Source of the DNA: a virus
Direction: 5' to 3' (one strand)
Length of the DNA stretch: 64,000 bases
IMG/VR virus record: IMGVR_UViG_3300005264_000009
Span: 1-64,000 of that record
Shown here piece after piece: positions 49,455 to 58,018 of this stretch. The notes beneath the pieces were generated by a model. It did not search any database. It was not told the DNA's origin and worked only from the letters and a program-made list of their open reading frames with translations. The position numbers and the translations under genes were made by a program. Position 1 is the first letter of the stretch; every line of letters begins with the position of its first letter.

Positions 49455-49483
49455 TTGACAACTGATTAAAAACCTGTTATATT
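49455..49483 (+). promoter_or_regulatory. sigma70-type promoter
   Basis: TTGACA (49455-49460), spacer ending CCTGT, TATATT (49478-49483). A near-consensus extended -10 promoter. Confidence 0.87.
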
Positions 49484-49543
49484 CTTAATAAAGTGAAACA
49501 AAGAATAAACACAACATAGTTGATTATATATGAAAGGGTGATT

Positions 49544-49753
49544 ATGTACGAGGCAACAAAATCAGAGCGTGAAAAATTAATAGAAGTATATGATTACACA
49601 CATGAAGCAATCAACAAACTTGATATTGCAAGTGATAAAGTTAGGAAAGGAATAACTATCGATTTTATGTTGGCTACTATTGTTTGTGAATATCAGTCAA
49701 AACTACAGAGAATACGTAAATCTAAAAAAAACTGGTGGCAATTTTGGTTGTAA
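49544..49753 (+). CDS. small helical protein
   Basis: 69 residues from ATG 49544 (AAAGGGTGATT). Acidic-basic helical pattern ending K-K-N-W-W-Q-F-W-L, an aromatic tail that could touch a membrane or partner. It overlaps the antirepressor-like gene by 19 bases. Confidence 0.6.
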   Translation: MYEATKSEREKLIEVYDYTHEAINKLDIASDKVRKGITIDFMLATIVCEYQSKLQRIRKSKKNWWQFWL

Positions 49754-50013
49754 ATGAATTATACGATAAAGATACAGAAAAAATAGATGCAAAGAAGTTA
49801 CACACTTTTTTAAACATTGAAACAAGTTATTTTGATTGGTTTAATGAAGAGGTTGAAAATAAAACTATAATTAGTGTTTCTTCAAATTCTACTTGGGAAG
49901 TCAAGTCTGGATTTTTTATGTCTATTCAGGATGCAAAAAATATAACAATGAAAGTGAAAAATTACAGAGGGTATAAGGCAATTAATTTTTTAAATACGTT
50001 AAAAACTTCTTGA
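49735..50013 (+). CDS. AntA/AntB-type antirepressor domain protein
   Basis: 92 residues with GTG start inside the previous gene. I-D-A-K-K-L-H-T-F-L-N-I-E-T-S-Y-F-D-W-F matches the AntA/AntB N-terminal pattern (A-x-x-L-H-x-F-L-x-V-x-x-x-F-x-x-W). A-K-N-I-T-M-K-V-K-N-Y-R-G-Y-K-A matches the following A-K-E-L-A-M block. In temperate phages these domains antagonise repressors. Here it is a short stand-alone form, so a regulatory role is only probable. Its end overlaps the next promoter. Confidence 0.6.
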   Translation: MAILVVNELYDKDTEKIDAKKLHTFLNIETSYFDWFNEEVENKTIISVSSNSTWEVKSGFFMSIQDAKNITMKVKNYRGYKAINFLNTLKTS

Positions 50014-50038
50014 CTTTTTAATAAAAACGTGTTATACG
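50010..50038 (+). promoter_or_regulatory. sigma70-type promoter
   Basis: TTGACT (50010-50015), spacer TTTTAATAAAAACGTGT, TATACG (50033-50038). The -35 overlaps the end of the antirepressor-like gene. Confidence 0.85.
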
Positions 50039-50082
50039 TAGTTATAACAATCAATAATAACATTTACGAAAGGATTTTGCTT

Positions 50083-50946
50083 ATGAAAAGTGACTCACAC
50101 TTCATTCTAACAAGTTTTGTTAGACAAGTAGAAGTTGTTAAAAATGGTAAAAAAGAAAATATATACTTACGACAAATACAAGCTATTAAAGATTTTGGTT
50201 ATGTAAAAAAAGGTCAATTAGGTGGGTATATTGAAAAAGAAAGTAATTTAAAAGATAGAGCTTGGGTATATAATAATGCATGTGTTTATAATAATGCTGT
50301 AGTATCTGAAAATGCACATATACAACATAATACACGAGTTTTTGGGAGTGCACAAGTACGAAATAATGCTATAATATCTGGAAGTGCATATATTTATGAT
50401 AATGCAATGGTATATGGGAATGCCATGGTATATGGAAATGCAAAAATATATAATAGTGCTAAAATTTTTGATCGATCAAAAATTTATGGGAATGCAATGG
50501 TATATGGAAATGCAATGGTATATGGAAATGCAAAAATATATAATAGTGCTAAAATTTTTGATCGATCAAAAATTTATGGGAATGCACAGGTTTATGATAT
50601 TTCACTGGTATATGGAAAAGCTAAAATTTCTGGTAATACACATGTTTTTGGTGATGCAGAGGTATATCGTGATGATCTAATTTACGATGATATTATTAAT
50701 AAAGAAGTAAACAAACAGTGTTCAAAAGTAAAACATAAAATATTTGATCACGTTTGGGTAATAGTAAATAATAAAATAAAAAAGTTATCTATATTTCTAA
50801 TTAAAGAAGTTGCTGTTTCATTTGATGAAACACAAATATTTTATGAATTAAGTGAATCAATGGATCAGTGGCGAAAAGATAATTACGTAAACGTGCAAGC
50901 AGATCTTCTTTTTCAATCAAAAGAGGATTTAATAAAATCTTTATAA
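50083..50946 (+). CDS. YdcK-like left-handed beta-helix protein
   Basis: 287 residues from ATG 50083 behind GAAAGGATTTTGCTT. The upstream frame to 50029 lies in the promoter. N-terminus Y-L-R-Q-I-Q-A-I-K-D-F closely resembles YdcK (L-R-Q-V-I-A-I-K-D-F). The hexapeptide helix contains a recent 30-residue internal duplication (DNA 50401-50580). C-terminal about 90 residues match the end of the protein at 47857. Unknown role. Confidence 0.82.
   Translation: MKSDSHFILTSFVRQVEVVKNGKKENIYLRQIQAIKDFGYVKKGQLGGYIEKESNLKDRAWVYNNACVYNNAVVSENAHIQHNTRVFGSAQVRNNAIISGSAYIYDNAMVYGNAMVYGNAKIYNSAKIFDRSKIYGNAMVYGNAMVYGNAKIYNSAKIFDRSKIYGNAQVYDISLVYGKAKISGNTHVFGDAEVYRDDLIYDDIINKEVNKQCSKVKHKIFDHVWVIVNNKIKKLSIFLIKEVAVSFDETQIFYELSESMDQWRKDNYVNVQADLLFQSKEDLIKSL
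50401..50580 (+). repeat. 90-bp in-frame tandem duplication
   Basis: 50401-50490 and 50491-50580 are identical except at two positions. Each encodes 30 residues, exactly five hexapeptide turns, so the helix was lengthened without breaking its register. Confidence 0.95.
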
Positions 50947-50959
50947 AAAGGGGATTAAT

Positions 50960-51202
50960 ATGAGTAAAACTATATCAATAACAATACCAGATCAATTAGA
51001 AGCCAAACTACAATTAAGTGCTGATAAAGCTGGTATATCAAGATCAAGATATATAGGTAATTTATTACTACAATGGGGTGAACATCAAAGAGAAACCTTA
51101 AATTGTAAGTATAGGAATGATAAAGACGGAACGTGTCTTACTTCCTATAAAGATTTGTGTACTACAAATATTATGGAAACTTGTAGAATGAGAACAACAT
51201 AA
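50960..51202 (+). CDS. ribbon-helix-helix protein with Cys tail
   Basis: 80 residues: strand K-T-I-S-I-T-I-P-D-Q-L, helices E-A-K-L-Q-L-S-A-D-K and S-R-S-R-Y-I-G-N-L-L-L (CopG/Arc type), then a tail with four Cys (C-K-Y, C-L-T, C-T-T, C-R-M). Likely a small DNA-binding regulator stabilised by metal. Confidence 0.7.
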   Translation: MSKTISITIPDQLEAKLQLSADKAGISRSRYIGNLLLQWGEHQRETLNCKYRNDKDGTCLTSYKDLCTTNIMETCRMRTT

Positions 51203-51213
51203 AGGTATAAAAT

Positions 51214-53526
51214 ATGTCATTACAACATGATTACAGACCAAAATCTTTTAAAACTTTTGTTGGTAATAAAAGTACTATTGAATCAATCCAAAGTGTAATT
51301 AAAAAGAACCCACCAAGAGCTTTTTTAATTACTGGAAATTCGGGATGCGGCAAATGTGTATCAGATGATACTTATATTTTTTCAGAATTAGGTATGAAAA
51401 CAATAAAGTCATTTGCACCTAATGCTCCTTTAGGTTTTTCTGATTTACAAATAAGTGTGGCTTCTAAAAATGAAATAGATACCACATCACATTTTTATAA
51501 AGAAGAAAATTGTGAAACTAAAAAAATTGTAACAGAATATGGGTATGGTGTTACAGGAACATATAAACACCCTGTGCTTGTTTATGATGTTGATAAAGCA
51601 GAACATGTGTATAAACATTTAAAAGATGTAAAAACAACAGATTATACATGTATAAACAGAGATATTAATTTATTTTCAAAAAGTAATTCTCCTTTATACT
51701 TTTCTTATGTGAAAGATAAAATGGATGGGAATGGACACACATTCAGATCACCTTGTGAAGTTAATTGTGCTTTATCAGCTATATTAGGGTATTTAATAGC
51801 TAATGGATCACAAAACAAAAACAAAAACAAATCGAGTGGTTTTTTATTTTCATCAAATTCAAGTAAAATACAAGCTGATTTTGTAAATAAATGTGATGAA
51901 TTACACGTAGATGGTTGTACAACATCTGTAAGTAATAGTAATAGTAATATATGTGGTGTATGTAGAGTAAGTAACACTCAATTTGCTACATTTATAAATA
52001 CACTATTTAAAACAGGATTCCAAACAGCAAGGTATAAAGTAGTTCCTAATTGTATTTTAGAATCAAAGAAAGAAATGCAAAGAATATTTTTAAGAACACT
52101 TTTTGATTGTGATTCTTACTTTAGTGGTATGGTTTTTGAATATTATACTGCATCCGAAGTACTTGCTAAACAAGTTCATTTAATATTATTAAATTTTGGT
52201 ATAGTTTCTAAATTAAAACCAAAAACAGATGTTAAAATCAAAACAAAAGTCTATGATCATACTTATTGGACTGTGGCTGTTGGGTCACAAAATTTGGATT
52301 TTTTATGGAAAACTATTTTATTTGATAGTTTAAAATATGACAAATTAAAAAAAGTAATAAGAAATCCTAATAACGACATTATACCAAATTTAGGTTTGTA
52401 CATTAAAACTTATATTTCAAAATATTTAAAAGTGAATAAAAGTGGTAAATTTAAAATAGGTGGTAAATATTTTTCTAATAAATTATTTGTTGGTGCAAAT
52501 ATATATGATGGTATGACATTTGAAAGATTGGAAAAATTAATAGATAATTTTTCTAAAATGCCTGAATTAAAAGAATTATCTATTTTAAAACAACAATTAA
52601 GTGACATATACACAAATCATTACTATTATGATAAAATAAAAACTATATCAGAGGATAAAAAACAAACAGTGTATGATTTTACAATACCTAAAACACACTC
52701 ATTTATTGGTGGTGGGATTGTGAATCATAATTCAACTTTGTCATATATTATTGCCAAAGCATTAGGTTGTTCCAAAATGGATTTTGTTAAAAAAGATGCA
52801 TCATCTGATAGAACGATTGCAGGCATAAAAAAATTAAAAGAAGATTGCCAATTTTTACCAATGGTGGGCAAAAAGAAAGTTTTTCTTTTAGAAGAGTTTA
52901 ATAATGTACCAAAAATATCACAACAGGCATTATTAGATACTTTAGAAAATCCACCAAAACATGTACACTTTATAATTTGTACAACCAACCCTGAAAACTT
53001 ATTAGATACAGTAGTACGTAGATGCCATAATTATAAATTACTACCATTAAAAGATGCACAAGTAAGAAAAAACATTCTATTACGTACAATTAAAAAAGAA
53101 AAAGTAACAACCGTTCCTGATACCGTATTAGATAAAATTATTGACTTATCTGATGGATCACCAGGAATTGCTTTAAAGTACTTAGATCTTGTAATAGACC
53201 AAACAGATGAAAAAAAAGCTATAAGTGTTTTACAAAGTGCAGGTGCAGATAATACAGAGATAATTGAAATTTGCAGAGTTCTTTGTCAATTTCAAATGAG
53301 TGCTAAAAACCGATGGTATAAATTAAAGAATTTATTGAAAAAGTTTGATGGTGATCCTGAAAGTTCAAGAAGAGCTGTATTAGGTTATTTAACCAAAGTT
53401 ATACTTAATTCAGATGAGGAAGATGTTGTTTTTATGGCAGAAAAATTTGAAAAGAATTTTTTTGATTCAGGAAAAAATGGTTTTATTATAGCTTGTAAAA
53501 AAGCTGTCATGGAGATAAGTGAATGA
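51214..53526 (+). CDS. clamp loader ATPase with intein
   Basis: 770 residues in total: extein 1-47 and 507-770 (311 residues), intein 48-506. Extein starts D-Y-R-P-K-S-F-K-T-F-V-G (RFC/DnaX box), Walker A T-G-N-S-G-C-G-K interrupted before S-T. After it come V-F-L-L-E-E-F-N-N (Walker B, here L-L-E-E rather than DExx), C-T-T-N-P-E (sensor 1) and a DnaX-like domain III. It loads the clamp at 42585. The stop overlaps the next gene. Confidence 0.85.
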   Translation: MSLQHDYRPKSFKTFVGNKSTIESIQSVIKKNPPRAFLITGNSGCGKCVSDDTYIFSELGMKTIKSFAPNAPLGFSDLQISVASKNEIDTTSHFYKEENCETKKIVTEYGYGVTGTYKHPVLVYDVDKAEHVYKHLKDVKTTDYTCINRDINLFSKSNSPLYFSYVKDKMDGNGHTFRSPCEVNCALSAILGYLIANGSQNKNKNKSSGFLFSSNSSKIQADFVNKCDELHVDGCTTSVSNSNSNICGVCRVSNTQFATFINTLFKTGFQTARYKVVPNCILESKKEMQRIFLRTLFDCDSYFSGMVFEYYTASEVLAKQVHLILLNFGIVSKLKPKTDVKIKTKVYDHTYWTVAVGSQNLDFLWKTILFDSLKYDKLKKVIRNPNNDIIPNLGLYIKTYISKYLKVNKSGKFKIGGKYFSNKLFVGANIYDGMTFERLEKLIDNFSKMPELKELSILKQQLSDIYTNHYYYDKIKTISEDKKQTVYDFTIPKTHSFIGGGIVNHNSTLSYIIAKALGCSKMDFVKKDASSDRTIAGIKKLKEDCQFLPMVGKKKVFLLEEFNNVPKISQQALLDTLENPPKHVHFIICTTNPENLLDTVVRRCHNYKLLPLKDAQVRKNILLRTIKKEKVTTVPDTVLDKIIDLSDGSPGIALKYLDLVIDQTDEKKAISVLQSAGADNTEIIEICRVLCQFQMSAKNRWYKLKNLLKKFDGDPESSRRAVLGYLTKVILNSDEEDVVFMAEKFEKNFFDSGKNGFIIACKKAVMEISE
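51355..52731 (+). other. intein in clamp loader (459 residues)
   Basis: Residues 48-506. C1 (C-V-S-D-D-T-Y-I), block B near Y-G-V-T-G-T-Y-K-H-P, LAGLIDADG-like motifs I-L-G-Y-L-I-A-N-G-S (Asp replaced by Asn) and L-R-T-L-F-D-C-D-S-Y-F, then I-V-N-H-N and extein Ser. Splicing residues are intact. The first endonuclease acidic residue looks lost, so homing may be weakened. Confidence 0.92.
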
Positions 53527-53729
53527 TTCGTTGTAAAAATTGCAAATCATTTGAAAGAGCTATATGGCATTCATGTATGACAAAAAAAGAAGAAGAGCAA
53601 CAATTTGGTGGTTTTTGTGTATTACTAAAAGAGGCATTAGGATTAACTAATGTTGATTTACGTTTTCAAAAAACACTTTATGTTATGGAGTCTTTCGGTT
53701 GTGTTTTAGGTAAGGAGAGATTAGAATGA
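53523..53729 (+). CDS. small Cys-rich protein
   Basis: 68 residues, starts within the clamp-loader stop (ATGA overlap) and ends overlapping the next ATG. C-K-N-C-K-S-F and three further Cys. The coupled position in the replisome operon suggests a small accessory factor. Unknown. Confidence 0.65.
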   Translation: MIRCKNCKSFERAIWHSCMTKKEEEQQFGGFCVLLKEALGLTNVDLRFQKTLYVMESFGCVLGKERLE

Positions 53730-54232
53730 AAAATGCAATAAGAAATTATGATGAGGACATAAAAATTAATGAAAATAATATAGAGGAAATGTGGTTAGAA
53801 CAGCCAAGTTTAAATATGTATTATAATGATTTATATGCTGCATCCATCTTTGTAAGAGATAGGTGTAAAATACAAACAGAATATATATATGCACAATTAG
53901 ATACAAAAATCAGGCAAGATTGGAAATCATTTGGGTTTGAAAGTAAACCAACTGAAACAGCCATTAAAAATAAAATTCTTATGCAAGATGAATATAAAAA
54001 AATAATATACAAAACATTAAAAGCATCTAAAGATGCCAATTTAATGGCAGGAGTTAAAACAAGTTTTGAACATAGAAAACATGCTTTAAGTAATATTGTT
54101 TCTTTAAGGATTTCAGGGTTTCATTCAGAACCACGAAATATAATAAAGGACATAAAAAATAAAAAAGTTAGTGAGAATCATTTAATGCAAAAACAAAATT
54201 TAAAAAGGAGGAAAAAGAAACAAAAAGATTAA
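53726..54232 (+). CDS. UvsY-like recombination mediator (candidate)
   Basis: 168 residues, helical and charged. E-E-M-W-L-E-Q-P-S-L, K-P-T-E-T-A-I-K-N-K-I, H-R-K-H-A-L-S-N-I-V-S-L and a basic tail. I recall proteins with this pattern between clamp loader and SSB in phages with a UvsX-type recombinase, where a UvsY-like mediator is expected. By context it would load the recombinase at 55198 onto SSB-coated DNA. No direct motif proves it. Confidence 0.45.
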   Translation: MKNAIRNYDEDIKINENNIEEMWLEQPSLNMYYNDLYAASIFVRDRCKIQTEYIYAQLDTKIRQDWKSFGFESKPTETAIKNKILMQDEYKKIIYKTLKASKDANLMAGVKTSFEHRKHALSNIVSLRISGFHSEPRNIIKDIKNKKVSENHLMQKQNLKRRKKKQKD

Positions 54233-54286
54233 GTTTAATTGACCATTAATGAGTCCAACAAACAAAAAAATTTAAAGGAGAATAAC

Positions 54287-55189
54287 ATGAGTTTTAGAGA
54301 CAGAATGAGAAAAAAAAGAAAAAGTATTAGTACAAGACACCAAAAAACACAAAAAAAAAGTGGTAGTAGATTCCCTACATTTTTTAAAAAAGAAGCAATA
54401 CCAGAAGGTATTGAATTTTTTACATCCAAAGAGGGTGAGCACATAATTGATATAATCCCTTGGGAGGTTGGTAAAGATATGCCTTTTGACGAAAATGATC
54501 AACCAATTACAGAGGAGGGTGATCTGGATTATGTTTTGGATTTAGAAGTCCATATGAATGTGGGTTCTATGAAAGCACCTTTTATTTGCCCTTATGAAAA
54601 TTTTGGTAAACCTTGTCCTATTTGTGAGTATATAAAGGCAAATAGATTGCCAAAGGAAGAGTGGTCAGCATTAAGAACAAAACGAAGAGTTTTATATCTT
54701 GTATGGGTACATGACAGTCGTGAGGAAGAGAAAAAAGGTTTACAAATTTTTCACGCTTCACATTATCTTATGGAAGAAAAACTTGCAGAAGTTGCAAAAT
54801 TACCAAGAGGTGGTGGTTACGAAGAGTTTTCGGATTTCGATAATGGTAAATCTATTGTTTGGACAAGAAAAGGGGCTGGTAGAGATACAACATATATTGG
54901 ACATAAATTAATTGATAGAGATAGAAAAATACCTGATGCTATTTTAGATAAAGCATTCCCTCTTGATAGTATTGTAAAAATGCACCCAACATATGAAGAA
55001 ATAGATTCAGCTTTTCACGGCACATCTGAATCTGATGAAGCTCCTTATATTGAACAACAAGAAGAAGAAACAAAACCATCTCGCAGACGTAAAAAGAAAA
55101 AGAAAAAAACTGTAAGAACATATGAACCTGTAGATGAACCTACAGAGGAAGACTATGAAGATTATGATGATGATGACATACCATTTTAA
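54287..55189 (+). CDS. ssb: single-stranded DNA-binding protein (gp32-like)
   Basis: 300 residues from ATG 54287 (TTAAAGGAGAATAAC). Basic N-terminus, OB-fold region around F-T-S-K-E-G-E-H-I-I-D-I-I-P-W, zinc-type C-P-Y-E ... C-P-I-C, and a long acidic tail ending D-D-D-D-I-P-F. That tip is the classic SSB protein-interaction motif (also in bacterial SSB). It binds ssDNA at forks and during recombination. Confidence 0.85.
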   Translation: MSFRDRMRKKRKSISTRHQKTQKKSGSRFPTFFKKEAIPEGIEFFTSKEGEHIIDIIPWEVGKDMPFDENDQPITEEGDLDYVLDLEVHMNVGSMKAPFICPYENFGKPCPICEYIKANRLPKEEWSALRTKRRVLYLVWVHDSREEEKKGLQIFHASHYLMEEKLAEVAKLPRGGGYEEFSDFDNGKSIVWTRKGAGRDTTYIGHKLIDRDRKIPDAILDKAFPLDSIVKMHPTYEEIDSAFHGTSESDEAPYIEQQEEETKPSRRRKKKKKKTVRTYEPVDEPTEEDYEDYDDDDIPF

Positions 55190-55197
55190 GGTGAGTT

Positions 55198-56319
55198 ATG
55201 AAAAAAATTAAAAAAATTAAAAAAATTAAAAAAGCCATAGATGGTATAAAAAAGGTTGTGGATAATAAAAAAAGTGATCCACAACCTATTATTCTATTAC
55301 CATCAGGATCTACAACATTAAATCTGGAATGTTCTGGGTCTATTGATGGTGCATATCAAATTGGAAAAATGACAAATATCATAGGTGACTCATCATCATC
55401 GAAAAGCCAGTTGATGCTCACAATGTTTGCAGAATGTTCCAAATTAGCACAATTTGATGATTATAAATTTATTTATGATGATACAGAAGCTGCTAATGAA
55501 TTTGATATTGCTACCCTTTTTGGTGAAAATGTAAAAAAGCGTATTGAAGCACCAAAAGTTATTGATGAAAATGATGTGTTTAGCAAAACCATTGAAGATT
55601 TTAATGATAATGTTGCTCATGCATTAGAATCAGATGAACCTTTTATTTATGTACTTGATTCTTTTGATGCCTTAACATCAGAAGCCTTTGTAAGTAAGGA
55701 TGAAGATAACAGACAACAAAGGGATAAAGGAAATAAAATAAAAGGTTCTTACGGTGATGGTAAAGCTAAGATTTTTTCTGATTTTTGTAAAAACAGAATA
55801 CAAGATTTAAAAAAGAAACAATCTGCTTTAATTATTATTTCACAAACAAGAGATAATATTGGTTTTGGGGCTATGTTTACACCCAAAACAAGAGCAGGTG
55901 GTAAAGCACTTAAATTTTATGCCTGTCACGAAATTTGGTTAGCAAAACAAAAAACAGAAAAAAAAGGTAAACGTGTTGTTACAACACAAATACAAGCAAA
56001 AATAACAAAAAATAAATTAACAGGTAATCATGGGGAGGCATTTTTTCCTGTATTAAGAGATTATGGTGTTGATGACATTACATCATGTATTAATTTTTTG
56101 ATTGATGAAGGACCTTGGAAAGGTCCTAAAAATAAAATTAATACAAAAGGGTTTGTAGAAGATACTATAAGTCAATTAAAATTGATTGATTTTATCGAAG
56201 ATAATAATAAAGAATTTGAATTAAGGCAGATATGTCAAGATGCGTTTCTTGATGTAATGCATGAATTAAAACCTTTACGAAAACAGAAGTATATTAAGGA
56301 GAATGAAAATGGCAGTTAG
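55198..56319 (+). CDS. RecA/UvsX-like recombinase
   Basis: 373 residues. Lys/Ile-rich start (K-K-I-K-K-I-K-K-I, repeated AAAATT units). Walker A G-D-S-S-S-S-K-S near residue 63, F-I-Y-V-L-D-S-F-D (Walker B), L-I-I-I-S-Q-T-R-D-N-I-G and G-G-K-A-L-K-F-Y (loop region and recombinase core). Similar to phage UvsX-type and RecA-family ATPases. It performs strand exchange in recombination-dependent replication together with SSB and the UvsY-like protein. Confidence 0.85.
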   Translation: MKKIKKIKKIKKAIDGIKKVVDNKKSDPQPIILLPSGSTTLNLECSGSIDGAYQIGKMTNIIGDSSSSKSQLMLTMFAECSKLAQFDDYKFIYDDTEAANEFDIATLFGENVKKRIEAPKVIDENDVFSKTIEDFNDNVAHALESDEPFIYVLDSFDALTSEAFVSKDEDNRQQRDKGNKIKGSYGDGKAKIFSDFCKNRIQDLKKKQSALIIISQTRDNIGFGAMFTPKTRAGGKALKFYACHEIWLAKQKTEKKGKRVVTTQIQAKITKNKLTGNHGEAFFPVLRDYGVDDITSCINFLIDEGPWKGPKNKINTKGFVEDTISQLKLIDFIEDNNKEFELRQICQDAFLDVMHELKPLRKQKYIKENENGS

Positions 56320-57073
56320 AAAAAGAAAAGCAGTAAAGAAGACAAAAGATGTAGAAACAGTGGATAATAGAAGTATTGAAAAAACTCCACCTGTTATAGA
56401 AAAAAGCAAACCTGTTGATATTGATTCTGAATATTCCCTTAACAGGTGTGTTTCCGCTTCTATTGGTAAAACAATAAACGTAGGCAATTTTGAGTCTGTC
56501 AAAATAAGTACAGGTTATACTTGTACTATTAAAGATTCGGCTGATATGGATAGTGCTTACCTACACATTTTTGATAAATTAGAAAATTTATTAAGTATCA
56601 AAACAAATCAGATTGAAAAAGAATATGATTTAATTCCTGATAATTTTGTAGCTGATGATGTTACCCCAGAAAAGGTTAATGAAAAGAAAGAAAAACCAAA
56701 AAAGAAAGAAGAAAAACCAAAAAAGAAAGAAGAAAAATCAAAAAAGAAAGAACCTGTAGAAGAAGTGGAATTAACAGAAGTCATGATTAACAAAATGACA
56801 AAATCTGAATTAATAAAAGTAATTCAAGATGAGGAATTGGAAATTGCAACAACATTAAGAATTAATGAAATGCGATTAGCTATCTTGGATGAACTTTTTG
56901 AGGAAGTCATTGATGATTTTGAAGATGATGATGATTTAGATGATGATGATTTAGATGATGATGATTTAGATGATGATGATTTAGATGATGATGATTTAGA
57001 TGATGATGCTTTAGATGATGATGATTTTGATGACGATTTTGATGATGATGATGATGATGAGTGGGATGATTAA
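56309..57073 (+). CDS. acidic-tailed protein of unknown function
   Basis: 254 residues from ATG 56309, seven bases after AAGGAG and overlapping the recombinase. A conserved-looking core (N-R-C-V-S-A-S-I-G-K-T-I-N-V-G-N-F) is followed by Lys/Glu repeats (K-K-K-E-E-K-P), a short SAP-like helix (M-T-K-S-E-L-I-K-V-I) and a tail with about 40 Asp from a 15-base repeat. The acidic tail could mimic DNA or bind the basic recombination proteins. Confidence 0.65.
   Translation: MAVRKRKAVKKTKDVETVDNRSIEKTPPVIEKSKPVDIDSEYSLNRCVSASIGKTINVGNFESVKISTGYTCTIKDSADMDSAYLHIFDKLENLLSIKTNQIEKEYDLIPDNFVADDVTPEKVNEKKEKPKKKEEKPKKKEEKSKKKEPVEEVELTEVMINKMTKSELIKVIQDEELEIATTLRINEMRLAILDELFEEVIDDFEDDDDLDDDDLDDDDLDDDDLDDDDLDDDALDDDDFDDDFDDDDDDEWDD
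56925..57062 (+). repeat. GAT-rich 15-bp tandem repeats encoding poly-Asp
   Basis: Tandem units of GATGATGATTTAGAT and variants at the 3' end of the gene at 56309, each giving D-D-D-L-D. Length variation by slippage is likely. Confidence 0.85.
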
Positions 57074-57092
57074 TATTTAAAATATACACTTT

Positions 57093-57141
57093 ACAGGGTA
57101 ACAACATAAAATTTATTTTATGTTGTTACCCTGTATTTTTA
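57093..57141 (+). terminator. strong rho-independent terminator
   Basis: ACAGGGTAACAACATAAAA (57093-57111), loop TTTA, TTTTATGTTGTTACCCTGT (57116-57134): 19 perfect base pairs followed by ATTTTTAT. Ends the clamp loader-SSB-recombinase operon. Confidence 0.93.
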
Positions 57142-57157
57142 TAAATGGAGTATATAA

Positions 57158-58015
57158 ATGAAAGAACGTATATTATTGATAGATACATCAACATTATTGT
57201 ATGCCGCAAAATTCAGTTTAGGCAAAAGTAAATTAAGTGCCAATAAAATAAAAACAGGTATTATCTTTGGTTTTTTATTAAAATTACAATTAATAACATC
57301 AATAGTAAAACCAACCTTAATAGTTTTTGCTATTGATAGTAAACAATCAAAAAGAAAAGAAATCTATCCTGATTATAAAGGGAATAGAAAAAATGATAAA
57401 ACACCAGAAGAAAAAGCATTTGATGATGAATGTTATAAACAATTTAATATTATTACTTATACTATTCTAAAAGATCTTGGTTATAGAAATTTACTTCATG
57501 TAGGTGGCTTAGAGGCTGATGATATTATTGCATCTATTTGTAAAAAATATATAGATAATGAAATAATAATAGCTTCCACCGATGAGGATATGTACCAATT
57601 ATTAACAGATAATGTTTGTATGTTTAAAACAAGTAAAAACAAGTATTATACAAAATCAGATTTTATTCGTGAATTTGATATTGAACCTAAAATTTGGAAA
57701 CGTATCAAAAGTTGGAGTGGTTGTTCAAGTGATAAAGTTGCTGGTGTAAAAGGTGTGGGTGTAAAAACAGCTATTAAGTATTACAAGAATGAATTAAAAC
57801 CACATTTAAAAACATATATAGCATTAAAAAGTAAAGAGGGTAAAGAAATAATTAATAGGAATAAAAAATTAGTTATATTACCTTTTAAAGGAACGCCTAA
57901 ATTTAATTTAAAACCCAATAGAGTTACACCACATAAAGTATTAAAGGTAGCTAAAGAATATAATATAAAATCAATAGAACGTGATGTTGAAAATTGGTAT
58001 TATAAATTAAGGTAA
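57158..58015 (+). CDS. 5'-3' exonuclease / flap endonuclease
   Basis: 285 residues. L-L-I-D-T-S-T-L-L at the N-terminus, Y-P-D-Y-K-G-N-R-K, G-G-L-E-A-D-D-I-I-A-S, A-S-T-D-E-D-M-Y-Q-L-L (metal-binding acidic residues) and helix-hairpin-helix V-A-G-V-K-G-V-G-V-K-T-A. This is the FEN/T5-exonuclease family, here separate from the PolA protein, and removes RNA primers. Confidence 0.92.
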   Translation: MKERILLIDTSTLLYAAKFSLGKSKLSANKIKTGIIFGFLLKLQLITSIVKPTLIVFAIDSKQSKRKEIYPDYKGNRKNDKTPEEKAFDDECYKQFNIITYTILKDLGYRNLLHVGGLEADDIIASICKKYIDNEIIIASTDEDMYQLLTDNVCMFKTSKNKYYTKSDFIREFDIEPKIWKRIKSWSGCSSDKVAGVKGVGVKTAIKYYKNELKPHLKTYIALKSKEGKEIINRNKKLVILPFKGTPKFNLKPNRVTPHKVLKVAKEYNIKSIERDVENWYYKLR

Positions 58016-58018
58016 ATA

